Below, one piece after another: positions 50,015 to 59,209 of a stretch of 64,000 nt of DNA. The notes beneath the pieces were generated by a model. The model was given only the letters and a program-made list of their open reading frames with translations, did no database searches and had not been told where the DNA came from. The stretch's first letter is position 1, and each line of letters begins with the position of its first letter. Source of the stretch: Rhodococcus sp. 105337 (GTDB taxonomy: Bacteria > Actinomycetota > Actinomycetes > Mycobacteriales > Mycobacteriaceae); assembly GCF_012844225.1 (NCBI RefSeq), contig NZ_JABAGQ010000003.1, positions 248,001-312,000 on the forward strand, in the 5' to 3' direction. Position numbers and translations under genes: made by a program.

Positions 50015-50833
50015 CTACTGTTGCGCCGACTGCCCACGAAGGATGTTCTGGTACCGGCGCATACCGCTCAGCCATCGGTCGTAGTCGGCACCCTTGTGCC
50101 GGTACATCTCGAGGACTTCCGGATGCGGAAGGATGAGGAAGTGCTCGTCTTCGAGTGCCCGGAGCACTACCTCCGCGACGTCGTCCGGTTCCAGAACCGC
50201 ACCGGCACCGGTCACCGCACGGGTGGCCAGCGCGCCGAGTTCGGTATCGGAGTTCTTTCCGGCATACAGCAGTGGCGTGTTGACACCCATCGGGCACAGG
50301 CACGAGACCCGGACCCCCTGGTCGCCGTAGGTGACCGACAACCACTCGGCGAACCCGACCGCGGCGTGCTTGGTCACCGAGTACGCCGCGGACCCGATCT
50401 GGGTGAGAAGACCGGCAGCCGACGCGGTGCTGACGAAATACCCTGAGCCGCGTTCGACCCATCCGGGCACCAGGATGTTCGCGGCCCGGATGTGCGCCCG
50501 GAGGTTGACATCGAGTACCTGGTCCCACGCGGATTCGGCAATATCGAGCCCGGGCGGGCCGGTGATGCCCGCGTTCGCGAAGTACAGGTCCACCGGTCCG
50601 AATTCTGCTTCCGCTCGCTCGACGAGGCCACGAATCGCTTCGGTGTCGGAGACGTCTGTGCCCACTGCGATCGCCGAGGTGGCGTCGATCTCGTCCACGA
50701 CGCGCCGCGCAGCGTCCGCATCGAGGTCGGCCACGACCACGCGGGCACCCTCCTGCACGAGGCGAGCGGCGAGAGCACCACCGATTCCGCCTCCCCCGCC
50801 GGTCACGATGGCTACCTTGCCGTCAACCTTCAC
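50015..50833 (-). CDS. Short-chain dehydrogenase/reductase
   Basis: This 272-residue SDR of the classical type has the nucleotide loop TGGGGGIGGALA, the specificity Asp in VVVADLDADA (favouring NAD(H)), YFANAG, a Ser in VSTASAAG and the catalytic pair in AYSVTKHA. The C-terminal part (LPHPEVLEMYRHKGADYDRWLSGMRRYQ) is of the extended form seen in actinobacterial SDRs. GTG at 50833 with GAGAGGG upstream. It is divergent from the AlkB-like gene and precedes the lactonase. The substrate is unknown. Confidence 0.92.
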   Translation of the reverse strand: MKVDGKVAIVTGGGGGIGGALAARLVQEGARVVVADLDADAARRVVDEIDATSAIAVGTDVSDTEAIRGLVERAEAEFGPVDLYFANAGITGPPGLDIAESAWDQVLDVNLRAHIRAANILVPGWVERGSGYFVSTASAAGLLTQIGSAAYSVTKHAAVGFAEWLSVTYGDQGVRVSCLCPMGVNTPLLYAGKNSDTELGALATRAVTGAGAVLEPDDVAEVVLRALEDEHFLILPHPEVLEMYRHKGADYDRWLSGMRRYQNILRGQSAQQ

Positions 50834-50979
50834 CGGAACCCTCTCAGCCGTGATGCGCGATGCCCCGGACTATAGGGCGAAGGTGACGCTTGGCGGGGGC
50901 ACCTCGTCGTCCGTGTCGGCAGTTGGCATCCTGGAGGGGTACGCCTGCCACCACCCGTCCGAGAATCGAAGCGTCCCCC

Positions 50980-51642
50980 GTGAACGAATTGTTCCCCCTG
51001 CCCCGCCCCCGTCGTGAGGTCGCCCCCGGTGCGGTGCACGTACCCGGGTGGCTGAGTATCGACGAACAGCGCGGCCTGGTGGAACGGTGCCGCGAGTGGT
51101 CGCGGCGCCCGGCGCCGATGCGGCACACCGTGTTACCGGGCGGCGGGCAGATGTCGGTGCGTACGGTGTGCCTCGGCTGGCACTGGTCCCCCTACCGGTA
51201 CAGCCGCACAGCGGTGGACGTCGACGATGCGCCCGTCGCGCCCCTCCCCGACCTGCTCGTCGATCTCGGGCGGCGCGCGGTCGGCGATGCGTATCAGGAC
51301 GCGGCCGCGGGAGCGGACTACACGCCGGACGCCGCATTGATCAACTTCTACGATCACGACGCGCGCATGGGCATGCACCAGGACAAGGACGAACGGGTCG
51401 CGGCCCCGATCGTGTCGCTGAGCATCGGCGACGCCTGCACGTTCCGCTTCGGCAACAGCGAGTCGCGGGGCCGCCCGTACACCGATGTTCGTCTCGAATC
51501 CGGCGACCTGTTCGTGTTCGGCGGGCCGTCGCGTTTCGCTTTCCACGGCGTGCCCGCCGTCTTCCCCGACACCGGTAGCGCACAGGTGGGACTGCCCGGC
51601 GGCCGGCTGAACATCACGTTGCGTTCGACGGGACTGGCCTGA
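50980..51642 (+). CDS. alkB: AlkB-like 2OG-Fe(II) dioxygenase (DNA/RNA alkylation repair family)
   Basis: A 220-residue AlkB-family protein that removes methyl lesions from nucleobases oxidatively. Evidence: INFYDHDARMGMHQDKDE with iron ligands His133 and Asp135, ALINFYxHxxxxxxHxD context of true AlkB, the distal His in SRFAFHGV, and RLNITLRSTG with the oxoglutarate-binding Arg residues. GTG at 50980 was chosen because the AlkB N terminus (lid and PGWLS segment) follows; the frame is open about 90 nt further upstream. Its last 29 bp overlap the convergent aldo/keto reductase gene. Confidence 0.92.
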   Translation: MNELFPLPRPRREVAPGAVHVPGWLSIDEQRGLVERCREWSRRPAPMRHTVLPGGGQMSVRTVCLGWHWSPYRYSRTAVDVDDAPVAPLPDLLVDLGRRAVGDAYQDAAAGADYTPDAALINFYDHDARMGMHQDKDERVAAPIVSLSIGDACTFRFGNSESRGRPYTDVRLESGDLFVFGGPSRFAFHGVPAVFPDTGSAQVGLPGGRLNITLRSTGLA

Positions 51643-52504
51643 CCGGATGTGAACTCGCAGCATCCTCGAGGTTTCGGACATCGGTTTCGGTGAGTTCGAC
51701 CCGGGCTGCCGCGAGGTTGGCGTGAAGATGCGTGATGCTCGTGGTTCCAGGTAAGGGAACGACCGCGCATCCAGCCCGGCGGCCCCGATGATGAACCCAC
51801 GCGAGAGCGATCTGGCCACGGGTCGCCCCTACCCGCGCGGCGATGTCCGCAAGGACGTGCGCGAGAGGGTTGCCGGTGGAGTGAGTAAGGCTGCCGTGAC
51901 CGAGTGGCGAATACGCGACCAGCGCGATCCCCAGGTCGGCAAGAGTCGGAACGAGAGTCTCCACGCTGCGCTGCGACAGGGACCACTCCAACTGCACGGC
52001 GGCAATCGGATGTACAGCGTGAGCGCGCCGGATGTCGTCGAGCGTGACATTGGACAACCCGAGCGCACCGATCTTCCCGGCTCGGTGCAGTTCGGCCATC
52101 GCGGCGACGGTCTCCTCGATGGGTGTCTCATCGCTGCGGTGATGCAGGTAGTAGAGGTCCAGATGGTCGACGCCGAGACGCAGTAACGAACCGTCGATGG
52201 CCGAACGCACTGTCGCAGGATCCGCGCGGACGCTCCAATCGTCCATCCGGCCCGATGGCCCCCAATAGACGCCGAACTTGCTGCACAACGTGACGTCCTG
52301 GCGACAGCCGCGGAGTGCACGGCCGACCACTTCCTCGTTTCCGTACATTTCGGCGGTGTCCAGCACGGACACGCCGGCATCGACGGCGGCCCGGACCAGG
52401 CGGGCGGGGTCACGGTCGTCGTCGCCCCACCCGTCGTCGGACAGTCGCATCAGGCCCAGGCCCTGAAGAGGCGCAGTGTCGGGAGTCCACGTCGCAACCG
52501 TCAT
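51614..52504 (-). CDS. Aldo/keto reductase
   Basis: This 296-residue NADPH-dependent (alpha/beta)8-barrel reductase has catalytic elements Asp and Tyr in VLDTAEMYGNEEVVG, Lys in TLCSKFGVYW, and His in LDLYYLHHRSD. The C-terminal VVPLPGTTSITHLHANL is the cofactor-binding block. ATG at 52504. The 3' end overlaps the AlkB-like gene by 29 bp tail to tail. It is divergent from an OhrR-like MarR regulator (137-bp gap), which may control it in response to electrophiles or peroxides. Confidence 0.93.
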   Translation of the reverse strand: MTVATWTPDTAPLQGLGLMRLSDDGWGDDDRDPARLVRAAVDAGVSVLDTAEMYGNEEVVGRALRGCRQDVTLCSKFGVYWGPSGRMDDWSVRADPATVRSAIDGSLLRLGVDHLDLYYLHHRSDETPIEETVAAMAELHRAGKIGALGLSNVTLDDIRRAHAVHPIAAVQLEWSLSQRSVETLVPTLADLGIALVAYSPLGHGSLTHSTGNPLAHVLADIAARVGATRGQIALAWVHHRGRRAGCAVVPLPGTTSITHLHANLAAARVELTETDVRNLEDAASSHPVRPVPSNAT

Positions 52505-52640
52505 GAACGATCACGCTACGACCTCGACTGCACTCGAGGTCAAGAGCGACCGGAGACCGGCCGGCATCGCGGTCGTTGGGGGAACCCGGCGACCCCGATC
52601 ACCCGGATACGGCCGTCGCCGTGTTCGGTATTGTCGGGCC

Positions 52641-53126
52641 ATGAGCGTCGATACCCCGGCAGCGCAGTTCTCCTCCTCCGGCGACGATCCTCTGGCACTC
52701 GACCGGCAGGTGTGCTTCGCGCTCGCCGTCGCGAACCGCGCTGTTCTCGCCGTCTACCGGCCGATCCTGGACCGGCTCGGCCTCACCCACCCGCAGTACC
52801 TGGTGATGCTGGCCCTCTGGGAGCACGCCCCGATGACGGTGAAGGACATCGGGCGGGTGCTGCAACTCGACTCCCCGACGCTGTCCCCGCTGCTCAAGCG
52901 GCTCGAAGCGCTCGGACTGCTCACGCGCGAACGCAGCACGATCGACGAACGGCAGTTGGTCGTCGACCTCACCGACGAAGGCCGTGCCCTGCGCCACGAC
53001 GCGGAGTCCGTGCCCGGCCAGGTGTTCGATTCCCTGGGCGTCGACGTCGCCGAACTCGAGGCGCTGCACACCGCTCTCGTCCGGGTCAACGCCGCAGCTC
53101 TGAAGGCCGGGGACCCGCCCCGCTGA
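52641..53126 (+). CDS. OhrR-like MarR-family regulator
   Basis: The 161-residue winged-helix protein begins DPLALDRQVCFALAVANRA, with Cys25 at the place of the peroxide-sensing Cys of OhrR. The DNA-binding region is VKDIGRVLQLDSPTLSPLLKRLEALGLLTRERSTIDERQLVVDLTDEG. A TATTGT box at about 52629-52634 would put the transcript start on the ATG, a leaderless arrangement. No ohr gene is adjacent; the divergent aldo/keto reductase is the most likely target. The signal, organic hydroperoxide, is inferred from the Cys. Confidence 0.88.
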   Translation: MSVDTPAAQFSSSGDDPLALDRQVCFALAVANRAVLAVYRPILDRLGLTHPQYLVMLALWEHAPMTVKDIGRVLQLDSPTLSPLLKRLEALGLLTRERSTIDERQLVVDLTDEGRALRHDAESVPGQVFDSLGVDVAELEALHTALVRVNAAALKAGDPPR

Positions 53127-53157
53127 ATGCAGGCCCCCGGGCTTCGGCGAGGGAGAC

Positions 53158-53961
53158 TCAGCCCTGCGAGATCAGCGGCACCGACGCTTCGCTCGTGTAC
53201 ACGAGGAACGTGAACGACTCCTGGAAGTACAGCTGGACGTTCTCGCTGTCGTGCGAGAGGTAACCGATCGAGAGGTCCTGTCCGACCTGCAGGTCGTAGT
53301 CCCCGCCACGGGTGGTGAGGACGAACGCTCCATCGATCGCGGGAGCCCAGATGATGTCCCCGTCGATAAGGCGCCTGATCTGCTCCCGGATCGGATAGCC
53401 GTGGTCGGACGTTTCGCTGACCTTGGTGAATTCGTCGGCGCTGAGCAGCACGTGGTACGGCCCGCCGACACCTGCGAGTCGCAGCTCGGACAGCGCCTGG
53501 CTGATGGTCTCGGGGATGTCGCGCGGATCGTCGGGCAGTTGCAACGCGGTGTTGGACGACGACGCGCGGATGCCTTCGATACCGGCGGCGGCGTAACCCT
53601 CGAAGATCGCCCGGTCTTCGGCGAACGCGATCTGGCGCGCAGCTTCCTTGACGGCATCGAGATCGACGTCCTTGGCGCCTCGCTCGACGTTGTCCAGTTC
53701 TTCGCGCGAAAGAGTGAACGGCACCCGCAGTTCGACCAGCGGCGCCACCCGATGCTGACGCGCGCGAACACCCGCCGCGGGTGACTCGACCTCGCCCAGC
53801 CGGCCGAGACCGACCGCGGCGAAATCTGTCCCGTGCGGGCCCGAGAAATCGACCACGAGGCGGCCCGCGACATGCCGCTTGAACGTGCGGGTCGCCTCCT
53901 CCTCGATCTCGGCCCACGCCGCGTCGGTGATCGGAGCAAGGTCACGATAGAGATTGTTCAC
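53158..53961 (-). CDS. Encapsulin shell protein (linocin M18 family)
   Basis: A 267-residue HK97-fold shell protein that self-assembles into a nanocompartment. It starts NNLYRDLAPITDAAWAEIEEEATRTFKRH, continues VDFSGPHGTDFAAVGLGRL and ends DSENVQLYFQESFTFLVYTSEASVPL, all typical of family 1 encapsulins. GTG at 53961 overlaps the stop of the upstream DyP peroxidase gene (GTGA). The DyP protein carries a matching C-terminal targeting peptide, so it is the cargo. Confidence 0.96.
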   Translation of the reverse strand: MNNLYRDLAPITDAAWAEIEEEATRTFKRHVAGRLVVDFSGPHGTDFAAVGLGRLGEVESPAAGVRARQHRVAPLVELRVPFTLSREELDNVERGAKDVDLDAVKEAARQIAFAEDRAIFEGYAAAGIEGIRASSSNTALQLPDDPRDIPETISQALSELRLAGVGGPYHVLLSADEFTKVSETSDHGYPIREQIRRLIDGDIIWAPAIDGAFVLTTRGGDYDLQVGQDLSIGYLSHDSENVQLYFQESFTFLVYTSEASVPLISQG

Positions 53962-55001
53962 AGCGTTGAACTCCTTCTGAGAGCACCGATTCCGAGTGAG
54001 CCGTCCGCATCCGACGGCGTCGATGCACTCGTGTCGGCAGTTCCGGGTACGTCCGCCGGTGCGGGCGGAAGATCTTCGAGCATTTCCGACGAGGGACAGA
54101 AGAAGAGCGAACCCGTGACGGCCGTGGAGAAGTCGAGGATGCGGTCGTAGTTGCCGGGCGGATTGCCCAGAAACATGTTGCGCAGCATCTCTTCGGTCAC
54201 ATCCGGCGTCGCGGCGTATCCGATGAAGTACGTACCGAACTCGTCGGCACCGAAGCTGCCGAACGGCATATTCGCCCGCAGGATCTGGCGTTCCTCACCG
54301 TCGTCGTCCTCGATGGTGGTGAGGGCGACGTGTGAGTTCGCGGGCTTGGTGGCGTCGTCGAGTTCGATGTCGTCCAGTTTCGTCCGGCCGATCACGCGCT
54401 CCTGCTCTTCGACGCTGATGGCGTTCCAGGTCGACAGATCGTGCAGGTACTTCTGCACGATCACGTAACTGCCGCCTGCGAACTCGGGATCCCCGTCGCC
54501 GACGAGTGCGGCAGCCGCCGCCTCCTCGTCTTCCGGGTTCTCGGTGCCGTCCACGAATCCGAGAAGGTCGCGACGCTCGAAGTAGCGGAAACCGTGCGTT
54601 TCGTCGACGACCGTCGCCGCGCCGCGCAACCGGTCGTTGATCTTCGCCGCGAGTTCGAAACACAGATCCGTCGACGACGCGCGCAGGTGGAACAACAGGT
54701 CGCCCGGGGTGGACGGCGCGCGGTGCCGGCCGCCGTCGAGCGGAACGAAGGGATGCAGCTCTGCGGGACGCGGCCCGTCGAACAGTCGGTCCCACATCTC
54801 CGACCCGATGCCCGTCACCACCGACAGCCCACCGTCCGGAATCCGGAAACCGACGGACCGTCGCAGGCCGGACAGATCTTCGAGGAGACTGCGCACTTCG
54901 CCTTCTCGACCTTCGTCGATCGTGAGGACGAGAAAGATCGCCGCTTCGGTGAGCGGAGTCAAGATCGGTTGGGAACGCGCCACCGTCTCACCGTAGTTCA
55001 C
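53958..55001 (-). CDS. dypB: DyP-type heme peroxidase, encapsulin cargo (DypB-like)
   Basis: This 347-residue dye-decolourising peroxidase has the family GxxDG-type motif in GFVDGTENP (Asp near residue 150), heme-side His and Arg in NSHVALTTIEDDDGEERQILRANMPFGS, and an ending that is not part of the fold. A Pro/Ala/Ser-rich linker from about residue 310 leads to DGSLGIGALRRSSTL, the encapsulin targeting signal. It would act inside the shell on peroxide with aromatic or lignin-like donors, or in oxidative-stress defence. GTG at 55001. It forms a two-gene operon with the shell gene. Confidence 0.96.
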   Translation of the reverse strand: MNYGETVARSQPILTPLTEAAIFLVLTIDEGREGEVRSLLEDLSGLRRSVGFRIPDGGLSVVTGIGSEMWDRLFDGPRPAELHPFVPLDGGRHRAPSTPGDLLFHLRASSTDLCFELAAKINDRLRGAATVVDETHGFRYFERRDLLGFVDGTENPEDEEAAAAALVGDGDPEFAGGSYVIVQKYLHDLSTWNAISVEEQERVIGRTKLDDIELDDATKPANSHVALTTIEDDDGEERQILRANMPFGSFGADEFGTYFIGYAATPDVTEEMLRNMFLGNPPGNYDRILDFSTAVTGSLFFCPSSEMLEDLPPAPADVPGTADTSASTPSDADGSLGIGALRRSSTL

Positions 55002-55037
55002 GCGAGCGGCCCCAGTGCCACTACGTCCCCGAACGTA

Positions 55038-56642
55038 CTACGGCACCATCCACGACAAGACTGCTGTGGTCTGCAACCAGACAAGCACAGCCAGCACGAC
55101 GACCATGGCCACGCTGATCGGCCAGAGGCGCCGCATCAGCAACCCGTCTCGTCCGGACAGCCCCTGCACCGAGGACACCAGCGCCAGGTTCTGCAGCGCG
55201 ATGGGGGTACCGGCGGTCCCGCCGGCCATGTTGCCCGCCACCAGCACGGTCGGGTCGAGCCCCGCCTGCTGTGCGGCGGAGACCTGGAGACTGCCGAACA
55301 TCGCGTTGGACGCGGTGTTGGATCCGGTGACCAGCACACCGAGCCAGCCGAGCAGCGGAGACAGCAGCGCGAACGCGGCGCCGGCTCCCGCGAGGAACTG
55401 GCCGATGGTGGTGGTCTGGCCCGACAGGTTCATCACGTACGCGAGGGCCAGCACAGCCGTCACGGTCGCAAACGACCAGCGCAGCTGCACGACCGCAGCG
55501 ACGAGGCACCGCAGCGCGTCTCCTGCTGCCACTCGGAGCACGACCGTCGACAGCAGCGCCGCGACGAACACGAGCGATCCCGGAGCCGTGAGCAGGTTGA
55601 GCGTGAACGTCTCCGCCGTCGGAACCCTGCCGTCGGCGCCCGTCACGTCGAGACCCGGCCAGGTGAACGAGAAGGTGGCGTTGGACAGGAACGACTCCAC
55701 CGGGCCGAGACGGCTGACGAGGAACACGACCACGATCAGCGCGTACGGCGCGAACGCCTCGATCATCCGCCGCCGAGTGTCCTGGATCCCGTCGTTCCCA
55801 CCGGTACGTGCCGCGTCCGGGCGCGGTGTCCGCACCTTCAGCACGATCAGGAGTGCGACCAGACCGGCCGCCGCTCCCGCGATGTTGCTCAAGCCCACGG
55901 TCAGGTAGCTCGCGCACAGGAACTGCGCGGCACCGAACGCGGCACCGACCACGAGCGCGACGGGCCACGTCTCGCGCACACCGCGGCGACCGCCCACCAC
56001 CGCGACGAGCACCAGCGGCACGAACACCGCGAGCAGGCACACCTGACGGGCCACCACCGGGCCGATCTCGTCGACCGGAATCTCCGACACCCGCGACATC
56101 GTCAGGATCGGCGTACCCATCACCCCGAGCGGCGTCACCACCGAGTTCGCGAGGAGCGACGCCGCTGCCGCGCGGACCGGCGGCAATCCGGCCCCGATGA
56201 GCACCACCGTCGCGACGACGATGGGAGTGCCGAACCCGGCGACCGCCTCGAGCAGCGCACCGAACAGGAATGCGATGACGATGGTCAGGATGCGGTGGTC
56301 CGGGGAAATCCGCGCGAACGCGCGGGTCAGCACGTCGAAGTGACCGGACTCGACCGTCAGCCGGTACACCCACACGGCGTTGAGGACGGTCCACATGATC
56401 GGGAACAGACCGAAGACCGCACCCTCGAGCCCCGCGCTGAGCGCCGACCCGACGGGCATGCCGTACCCGGCGACGGCGACGACGAGCGCGACCAGCACGG
56501 CCACCGCCGCCGCCGCGTGCGACTTGAAACGGAACACCGCGAGGAGCACCAGCATCGTCAACAGCGGAAGCGCCGCGACGAGTGCCGACCACGCGAGCGA
56601 GCCGCCGATCGGCGAGATCGGCTGGATATACGAACCTGTCAC
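55038..56642 (-). CDS. lctP: L-lactate permease (LctP/LldP family)
   Basis: This 534-residue membrane protein has about 12-13 helices. Family marks are GSALSAGLEGAVFGLFPIMWTVLNAVWVY, FGALLEAVAGFGTPIVV and GWLGVLVTGSNTASNAMFGSLQ. It imports lactate or glycolate with protons. GTG at 56642 lies 4 nt after the stop of the HIT-protein gene, so it is the third gene in a TetR-HIT-permease unit; the frame is open further upstream inside the HIT gene. No lactate dehydrogenase gene is adjacent. Confidence 0.93.
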   Translation of the reverse strand: MTGSYIQPISPIGGSLAWSALVAALPLLTMLVLLAVFRFKSHAAAAVAVLVALVVAVAGYGMPVGSALSAGLEGAVFGLFPIMWTVLNAVWVYRLTVESGHFDVLTRAFARISPDHRILTIVIAFLFGALLEAVAGFGTPIVVATVVLIGAGLPPVRAAAASLLANSVVTPLGVMGTPILTMSRVSEIPVDEIGPVVARQVCLLAVFVPLVLVAVVGGRRGVRETWPVALVVGAAFGAAQFLCASYLTVGLSNIAGAAAGLVALLIVLKVRTPRPDAARTGGNDGIQDTRRRMIEAFAPYALIVVVFLVSRLGPVESFLSNATFSFTWPGLDVTGADGRVPTAETFTLNLLTAPGSLVFVAALLSTVVLRVAAGDALRCLVAAVVQLRWSFATVTAVLALAYVMNLSGQTTTIGQFLAGAGAAFALLSPLLGWLGVLVTGSNTASNAMFGSLQVSAAQQAGLDPTVLVAGNMAGGTAGTPIALQNLALVSSVQGLSGRDGLLMRRLWPISVAMVVVLAVLVWLQTTAVLSWMVP

Positions 56643-56646
56643 CGCA

Positions 56647-57075
56647 TCATGCCCCGAACGACTCCACGGCGGCCCGAAGTGCGTCTGCGGTGCCGTCGAG
56701 CACCGTACGGTTCGGCGTCTGCGCACGCGCACGGATACCGAATCCGTCGCCACTCGTGCGCGGCACCAGGTGCAGGTGGACGTGAAACACTTCCTGACCG
56801 GCGGCGACACCGTCGGCCAGGAAGAGGTTCACGCCGTCGATCGGCAGGTCACCCGACCGCATCGCGGTGGCGATGCGCTGACCGGCGGCGAACACCTTCG
56901 CGCCGTCGGCCGGGTCGAGCTGCGCCAGACCCGACGCGTGCCGCTTCGGCACCACGAGCAGGTGCCCCGGTGTGAACGGCCGGATGTCCATGAAGGCGAG
57001 GACGTCCGGTTCGTCGAGCACGATGCTCGCCGGCGCGTCACCGGCCACGATGGCGCAGAAGATGCACTCGCTCAC
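56647..57075 (-). CDS. HIT-family nucleotide hydrolase
   Basis: A 142-residue histidine-triad protein. It has CIFC at residues 4-7 (zinc-binding in many HIT proteins), FMDIRPFTPGHLLVVPKRH, and the catalytic triad HVHLHLVP near residue 98. It hydrolyses nucleoside phosphoramidates or dinucleotides. GTG at 57075 overlaps the TetR stop (GTGA), so it is translationally coupled to the regulator. Confidence 0.93.
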   Translation of the reverse strand: MSECIFCAIVAGDAPASIVLDEPDVLAFMDIRPFTPGHLLVVPKRHASGLAQLDPADGAKVFAAGQRIATAMRSGDLPIDGVNLFLADGVAAGQEVFHVHLHLVPRTSGDGFGIRARAQTPNRTVLDGTADALRAAVESFGA

Positions 57076-57695
57076 CGGCCCGGCGCCTCCGCGGCAACCG
57101 GCTCGCGTGCGGTGCCGAGCAGGCGGAGCAGTTCCGCCTGCACCGCGGGACGATCACCGACCGGATCGTCGCTGTGCGCGAGGTAGAGCATGGCTTCCTC
57201 GACGGCAGCGACGAGCAGATGGGCGAGCACCGAGGTGCGCGTGGACGACGACCGATGCGTGTCGGGAGCGAGCGTTGCAAGCATCTCCTCGACGACGCGC
57301 AGGGTGGAATGCCGATGTGCCTCCCGCACTTCGGTCCACCCCAGCACCGCCGGCGCCTCGATGAGCAACAGTCGGCGAGTGGGCTGGTCGTTGACCACGT
57401 CGAGGGACGCCAGCACCGCCGTGGTGAAACCGTCCCACGGATCGTCGACCTCGCCGGGATGCAGCGTCTGCTCCGCCTCCCTCTGCACCCGCTCGACGAC
57501 ACCCCGGAACAGATCGCGCTTGTTCACGAAGTGGTGATAGAGCGCGCCGCGCGTCACCCCCGCGACGGCCACGATGTCCTCCGTCGCCGCTGCGGAATAC
57601 CCGTCGCGCAAGAACACTTCGAGCGCTGCGTCCAGCAACGCTGTGCGCGTGCGCGTCGCGTTTCTCACCCTTCCCGGGCTCATTTTCTCGAGCAC
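57072..57695 (-). CDS. TetR-family regulator
   Basis: A 207-residue regulator. The N-terminal helix-turn-helix is TALLDAALEVFLRDGYSAAATEDIVAVAGVTRGALYHHFVNKRDLF, and the ligand domain (VERVQREAEQTL onward) follows. GTG at 57695 is supported by GGGGAGGAAGCA just before it; an ATG at 57683 is an alternative. It is first in a unit with the HIT protein and the lactate permease and may control them; the ligand is unknown. Confidence 0.92.
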   Translation of the reverse strand: MLEKMSPGRVRNATRTRTALLDAALEVFLRDGYSAAATEDIVAVAGVTRGALYHHFVNKRDLFRGVVERVQREAEQTLHPGEVDDPWDGFTTAVLASLDVVNDQPTRRLLLIEAPAVLGWTEVREAHRHSTLRVVEEMLATLAPDTHRSSSTRTSVLAHLLVAAVEEAMLYLAHSDDPVGDRPAVQAELLRLLGTAREPVAAEAPGR

Positions 57696-57757
57696 TGCTT
57701 CCTCCCCTGTGTGTGCAGCTATCCCCTCGGGACTCCCCCGTAGCCGCCCCCTACTTA

Positions 57758-59179
57758 CTACAAAATCGGCGCCGGCGAGTAACGCGCTGCGTCCGGGTAA
57801 CGGTCCACCAGCTCCTGCACGGCCGCGATGACCGCGCTCACCTGCGCGTCGGCAGCGCCGACGAACGCCGACCGGTCGGCGAGCGCCTCGTCGAGCGCGG
57901 CACGGTCGAGCGGAAGCCGGTCGTCCGCGGCGAGCCGGTCGAGCAGGTCCGGTTCGCGGCCCTGCTCACGCATCGCGAGTGCCACCGACACCGCGTGTTC
58001 TTTGATCGCCTCGTGCGCGGTCTCCCGTCCGACACCGGCGCGCACCGCGGCCATGAGCACCTTGGTGGTCGCCAGGAACGGCAGATAGCGGACGAGTTCC
58101 TTGTCGATCACGGCGGGATAGGCGCCGAATTCGGAGAGCACGGTCAGGAAGGTCTCGACCTGGCCGTCGATCGCGAAGAACGCGTCGGGCAGCGCGACGC
58201 GCCGCACCACGGAGCAGAACACGTCGCCTTCGTTCCACTGCGCACCGGCGAGTTCGGCGGCCATCGACGCGTACCCGCGCAGCACGACCTGCAGCCCGTT
58301 GACCCGCTCGCACGACCGGGTGTTCATCTTGTGGGGCATCGCGGACGACCCGACCTGGCCGGGCTGGAAACCTTCGGTCACCAGTTCGTGCCCGGCCATC
58401 AGCCGGATGGTGTGCGCGAGAGACGACGGCGCGGCACCGACCTGCACGAGGGCCGAGAGGACGTCGTGGTCGAGCGAGCGCGGGTAGACCTGCCCGACGC
58501 TGGTGAACACGTGGGAGAACCCGAGGTGCTGCGCGATCTTCTCCTCGAGCTGCGCGAGCTTCGCGGCATCCCCACCGAGCAGGTCCAGCATGTCCTGCGC
58601 GGTGCCCATCGGTCCCTTGATACCGCGGAGCGGGTACCGCTCGATCAACTCGCGGACCCGCTGCAGCGCGAGCAGCAGTTCGTCGGCCGCCGAAGCGAAG
58701 CGCTTACCGAGCGTCGTGGCCTGCGCGGCCACGTTGTGCGACCGGCCCGCCATCACGTACGACGAGTACTCCGCGGCCCGTTCGGCGAGTCGCGCGGCCA
58801 CCGCGACACCGTGCGCATGGACGTGCTCCAGTGACCGCAGGATCTGCAGCTGCTCGACGTTCTCGGTGAGGTCGCGGCTCGTCATGCCCTTGTGGACATG
58901 CTCGTGGCCGGCGAGGGCGTTGAACTCCTCGATACGGGCCTTCACGTCGTGGCGCGTGACGCGCTCGCGGTCGGCGATGGACGCGAGGTCGACCTGGTCG
59001 ACGACCCGTTCGTAATCGGCGATCGCCTCGGCCGGCACATCGATCCCGAGTTCCGCCTGCGCACGCAGCACTGCGATCCACAGCTGCCGTTCGAGCACGA
59101 TCTTGTGCTCCGGTGACCACAACTCCCGCAGTTCGGGGCTGGCGTAGCGAGTGGCAAGGACGTTCGGGATGTGGCTCAC
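57758..59179 (-). CDS. purB: Adenylosuccinate lyase PurB
   Basis: This 473-residue fumarase-superfamily lyase acts twice in purine synthesis, on SAICAR and adenylosuccinate. Blocks are YASPELRELWSPEHK at the N terminus, HEHVHKGMTSRDLTENVEQLQIL (TSxD) and the superfamily signature GSSAMPHKMNTRSCE. GTG at 59179. It lies 62 bp upstream of the TetR gene on the same strand. purC is at 15.2-16.1 kb on the same strand. Confidence 0.97.
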   Translation of the reverse strand: MSHIPNVLATRYASPELRELWSPEHKIVLERQLWIAVLRAQAELGIDVPAEAIADYERVVDQVDLASIADRERVTRHDVKARIEEFNALAGHEHVHKGMTSRDLTENVEQLQILRSLEHVHAHGVAVAARLAERAAEYSSYVMAGRSHNVAAQATTLGKRFASAADELLLALQRVRELIERYPLRGIKGPMGTAQDMLDLLGGDAAKLAQLEEKIAQHLGFSHVFTSVGQVYPRSLDHDVLSALVQVGAAPSSLAHTIRLMAGHELVTEGFQPGQVGSSAMPHKMNTRSCERVNGLQVVLRGYASMAAELAGAQWNEGDVFCSVVRRVALPDAFFAIDGQVETFLTVLSEFGAYPAVIDKELVRYLPFLATTKVLMAAVRAGVGRETAHEAIKEHAVSVALAMREQGREPDLLDRLAADDRLPLDRAALDEALADRSAFVGAADAQVSAVIAAVQELVDRYPDAARYSPAPIL

Positions 59180-59209
59180 GAGTGGCCAGTTTACGTTCCG
59201 TGCCCGGAC

